Positions 61,496-64,000 of a stretch of 64,000 nt of DNA are shown here, piece after piece. Source of the DNA: G965279335 sp965279285 (lineage in GTDB: Bacteria > Pseudomonadota > Gammaproteobacteria > DSM-16500). The translations under genes and the position numbers were made by a program. Where the stretch lies: contig OZ257148.1 in the NCBI GenBank assembly GCA_965279285.1, forward strand, positions 1,364,001-1,428,000, given 5' to 3'. The notes beneath the pieces were generated by a model, which saw only the letters and a list, made by a program, of their open reading frames with translations, ran no database searches and was not told the origin of the DNA. Position 1 is the first letter of the stretch. The number at the start of each line of letters is the position of its first letter.

Positions 61496-64000
61496 ATGCT
61501 TGGATCTGCTAATAGCAAAAATTCTAACGTGCCTACTAATGCGGCTACTCAGGCACCTCCCAAAACACCGGCTCAACGATTGACTAAAGAAGAACTAAAA
61601 GAATCAGCAAAAAAATTAATTTGTGATAATGATGAACTAAAAAAAGTAATTAAAGGTAGATGTGATAGCATCTATGTCGGAAACAAAGCTAAGGATCTTA
61701 ATGATCGATATTCTGTAATCAGCAAAGAAATACCTGATGATTTGCTTGAGATTTTGGAGCACTCAACGCAGTTTGGAACGTGGTGTGTGACTTGCACCGA
61801 AGAGAGTAAAAAGGATTTTTTAGCAAAATTAAATAAAAAGCTGAAGGACATGGACGCGAGTGAATTTAAAGGTCATCCGCATCGTGTTTTAAAGTCTAAT
61901 AATCGAGAACTACGAAAAAACAATTTGACAATATTTATAAAAGAATATTTTCAGAGTGAGTTAATAGGTATCGGAAAAAATGTTGCTCGTTTAAATCATG
62001 ATGACAAAGCAGATGCTCCATCTATCAGTAAAGAAAAAATGGCAGCAGCCAAATCTAAAGCGGAGAAAGACGCAAAAGATGCAGCACGAAATGTACGAAT
62101 ACAATGTCGGGAGTTCGTCAGTAAAGAGACAATTGTTACTGCTTTAAAGCATCATCGAAGCGAAAATCTAGAATTAAAAGCGTTAAATAAAGACGCTGGT
62201 GCTACAATAGATGCGCTGTATAACAGCGCTATTGAGCAATTATCATTATGCCCAGAATTTCAATCATGCCAAGACATATTGGATAGAAATGATAAAAGAC
62301 TATTTTCTACAAAATTTGAGGAATATTTAAAAAGCATGGATGTTGCTGTTTTTCATCAAGCATCGCAAAAACGAAAAGATTTTTTAAGTAGTTTTTTTCG
62401 AAAACATTTCGGTGCTAAGTTTATCGATGAAAAAATGATTTCTTTATTTACCAAAGAGTTTCAAGGTAATGTAGGTAAAATATTTGCTCAAGCCCAGGCA
62501 AATGGCACGTCAGTAAATGGGAAATTTAAATCAGTATTTGAGCATTCGCCTGAAAAAAATGAATCCTCAAAAGAATTTATAAGAAGAATATTAGTTACCG
62601 TCTATAATGAAACCATAATAGAAGAGGAAAAACAGCAAATAGAAGTTGCTGCTAAGTTAATGGTAGAAAAGTTCGTCGCTAACTCTCATATCGTTAATAA
62701 GTGGATAGAGGAGCTGGTTGAACTTGCCGGTATGCAGCATAAGAGCACTTATCGAATGGTGCTAGAAAGTGTTCTTGATAAAATAAGTAAAGCAAGAATT
62801 AGTGATAATAAATTACTAATTGATATTGAAATGTTTGAAGGCTTGGCTAGTGTCCTCGAAAGTGTTTATGACAGAAGTTGGGTCAACGCTAATGATTTGC
62901 TGACCATTTTAGATCTAATTGATAAAATTCGTGCTAATAACCAGGTAGATGTATTACCTTTTTTAAAGGTTTACACCCGCTTACTCAACGCAATGGTTGA
63001 TATTAATGTGACCGGAATAAATTATAAAGAGATTTACAAAGTACTAGAAAAGTATTTTTCTGACTTTGTCAATGACAAGGATTTAGATATAAAATTTTAT
63101 TCCCAATATGCGAGACGAGCATTGTTACGAATCCCACATGATACCAGCACAATGAAAATTTTATTTGATCATGGGGTAACGCTTGGAAGTGCGGTGGTTA
63201 GTTTAGCAGGAGCAGTTAAAGGCCTTGATACAAACAAGTTGAGAGATGCTATAAAAAGTTTTGGAGAATTTGCCTCGGCTGTTAGTTATGGTGCGTCTTA
63301 TATAAAAGAAGTAATAAATGGTGCCCAAGATGTTAAAAAAGAAGTTTCGGAAGCAATATCCTCAATAAGAAGCATAAAAGATGCTCAGCATGTTTGGTAT
63401 GAATTGTTACGGTTCTCGGAAATGTTACTAAAAGCCAACTGTTTTTATGCTTGGAAAATATATTTTATTGAGAATATTTTGCCTCTGCAACATGATTTAC
63501 TTTTTTACGGAATTATTTTGCAACTGGATGAAGTAATTCATAAAAATCATGATAATGCACATGCAGGCACTGCAACAGAGGTGATGCGATTTTTACAGGC
63601 CATATTTGAAAATGGTGGGTTTGATGAAGAAAACGCTATCAATAAAACAGCTAAACTGATTCAGGCAAAGAAAAGCACCTCACAAAATGCAGATGTTAAA
63701 AGTATTGCTGATAATATTATTGAGAAATGGTTAAAAGAGCCAAATCAAAGCCTACCTATTAATCAATTGCGGAAAAAAGCATTTCAAACCAATGTTGTCA
63801 ATGCAAAGCATGATGCAGTTAACAAAGAGCCGCAATTGTCTGCTGCGAGCGATAGTCTATTTCTAGAGATTAAAAAGGCTGCTGAGGCGCATCCTATATT
63901 TAAGGGCCAAGTAGGGTCTTTTCTAGTCATGTTGCTGATGGAAAGCTATATTAATGATTATTATATATCAAATCCTTTTAATAAAAAATCTAAAATAAAA
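61496..64000 (+). CDS. Large unknown protein, partial (runs off the window)
   Basis: 835 codons visible with no stop. AAAAGGAG precedes the ATG. The N-terminus is low complexity (Asn/Ala/Pro/Thr-rich), followed by long alpha-helical blocks, including a charged region at about 180-200 (KEKMAAAKSKAEKDAKDAAR) and a long helical segment at about 560-640 with TLGSAVVSLAGAVKGL. No domain recognised in the visible part; the informative domain may lie beyond the window. Context (small DYFDR gene upstream, low-complexity N-terminus) parallels the Fic-Zeta gene. Confidence 0.7.
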   Translation, partial: MLGSANSKNSNVPTNAATQAPPKTPAQRLTKEELKESAKKLICDNDELKKVIKGRCDSIYVGNKAKDLNDRYSVISKEIPDDLLEILEHSTQFGTWCVTCTEESKKDFLAKLNKKLKDMDASEFKGHPHRVLKSNNRELRKNNLTIFIKEYFQSELIGIGKNVARLNHDDKADAPSISKEKMAAAKSKAEKDAKDAARNVRIQCREFVSKETIVTALKHHRSENLELKALNKDAGATIDALYNSAIEQLSLCPEFQSCQDILDRNDKRLFSTKFEEYLKSMDVAVFHQASQKRKDFLSSFFRKHFGAKFIDEKMISLFTKEFQGNVGKIFAQAQANGTSVNGKFKSVFEHSPEKNESSKEFIRRILVTVYNETIIEEEKQQIEVAAKLMVEKFVANSHIVNKWIEELVELAGMQHKSTYRMVLESVLDKISKARISDNKLLIDIEMFEGLASVLESVYDRSWVNANDLLTILDLIDKIRANNQVDVLPFLKVYTRLLNAMVDINVTGINYKEIYKVLEKYFSDFVNDKDLDIKFYSQYARRALLRIPHDTSTMKILFDHGVTLGSAVVSLAGAVKGLDTNKLRDAIKSFGEFASAVSYGASYIKEVINGAQDVKKEVSEAISSIRSIKDAQHVWYELLRFSEMLLKANCFYAWKIYFIENILPLQHDLLFYGIILQLDEVIHKNHDNAHAGTATEVMRFLQAIFENGGFDEENAINKTAKLIQAKKSTSQNADVKSIADNIIEKWLKEPNQSLPINQLRKKAFQTNVVNAKHDAVNKEPQLSAASDSLFLEIKKAAEAHPIFKGQVGSFLVMLLMESYINDYYISNPFNKKSKIK

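Overview
The window reads as a low-GC, AT-rich gammaproteobacterial chromosome. The gene content points to the Legionellales/Coxiellaceae type of host-associated bacterium: an LssY-like DedA-PAP2 fusion, a dacA-ybeD-lipB-lipA block in the usual gammaproteobacterial order, ankyrin, Fic, Sel1 and patatin multidomain proteins that look like host-directed effectors, and dense short palindromic repeats. The family is inferred; no rRNA or other taxonomic marker is present. I saw no tRNA, rRNA or CRISPR array.

Layout. (1) 1-12.4 kb is core: a partial NlpC/P60 hydrolase, lnt, two tandem paralogous small-GTPase-like proteins, sohB, the DedA-PAP2-LssY protein, lipA-lipB-ybeD-dacA, and a ComEA-like secreted helix-hairpin-helix protein. 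(2) 12.5-17.8 kb: a ManC/AlgA-type mannose-1-phosphate guanylyltransferase, a secreted flavin amine oxidase, a CHASE-like membrane adenylate cyclase and an orphan Phd antitoxin. (3) 18-28.6 kb is a GDP-heptose/deoxyheptose surface-sugar locus: a glycosyltransferase, a GDP-mannose-dehydratase-like enzyme, gmhA, hddC, a GDP-fucose-synthase-like reductase, hddA, a second nucleotidyltransferase, a second SIS isomerase, gmhB, a short transaldolase, and a lone thiamine-diphosphate E1 alpha/beta pair without E2 or E3. (4) 28.6-37.8 kb: a duplicated FkbM-like methyltransferase, a Rieske protein and three large polytopic membrane proteins (two are paralogs), probably completing the envelope-glycan locus. 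(5) 37.8-64 kb is accessory: a HEPN-protein gene pair, three coiled-coil or low-complexity proteins, a decayed ankyrin gene, a decayed IS66, a giant Fic-Fic-Zeta-Sel1 protein behind a possible A8 slippery site, a 577-bp foldback element enclosing a group II intron domain V, an intact IS66, an IS256 scrap, an IS4-family element that removed the 5' end of a gene, a patatin-STAND-TPR protein resembling an NLR, an EAL scrap, and a large unknown protein running off the end.

A non-autonomous palindromic element family (about 125-170 bp; termini GTAACTATTCAGCGGC; core GGTGGGC...GCCCACC) recurs twelve times. At two copies it is bounded by perfect 8-bp target duplications, and a third copy has an intact 8-bp duplication despite a replaced left end. 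Several insertions supply the stop codon or C-terminus of the adjacent gene. GTAA termini and 8-bp duplications are hallmarks of IS66-family transposition, and IS66 elements are present here, so IS66 is the likely driver. Other short repeats (GTCATGCCAG..CTGGCATCC, CGTCGTTGCGAG.., GTCATCCTGAGCG..) are nested in or scattered among these copies.
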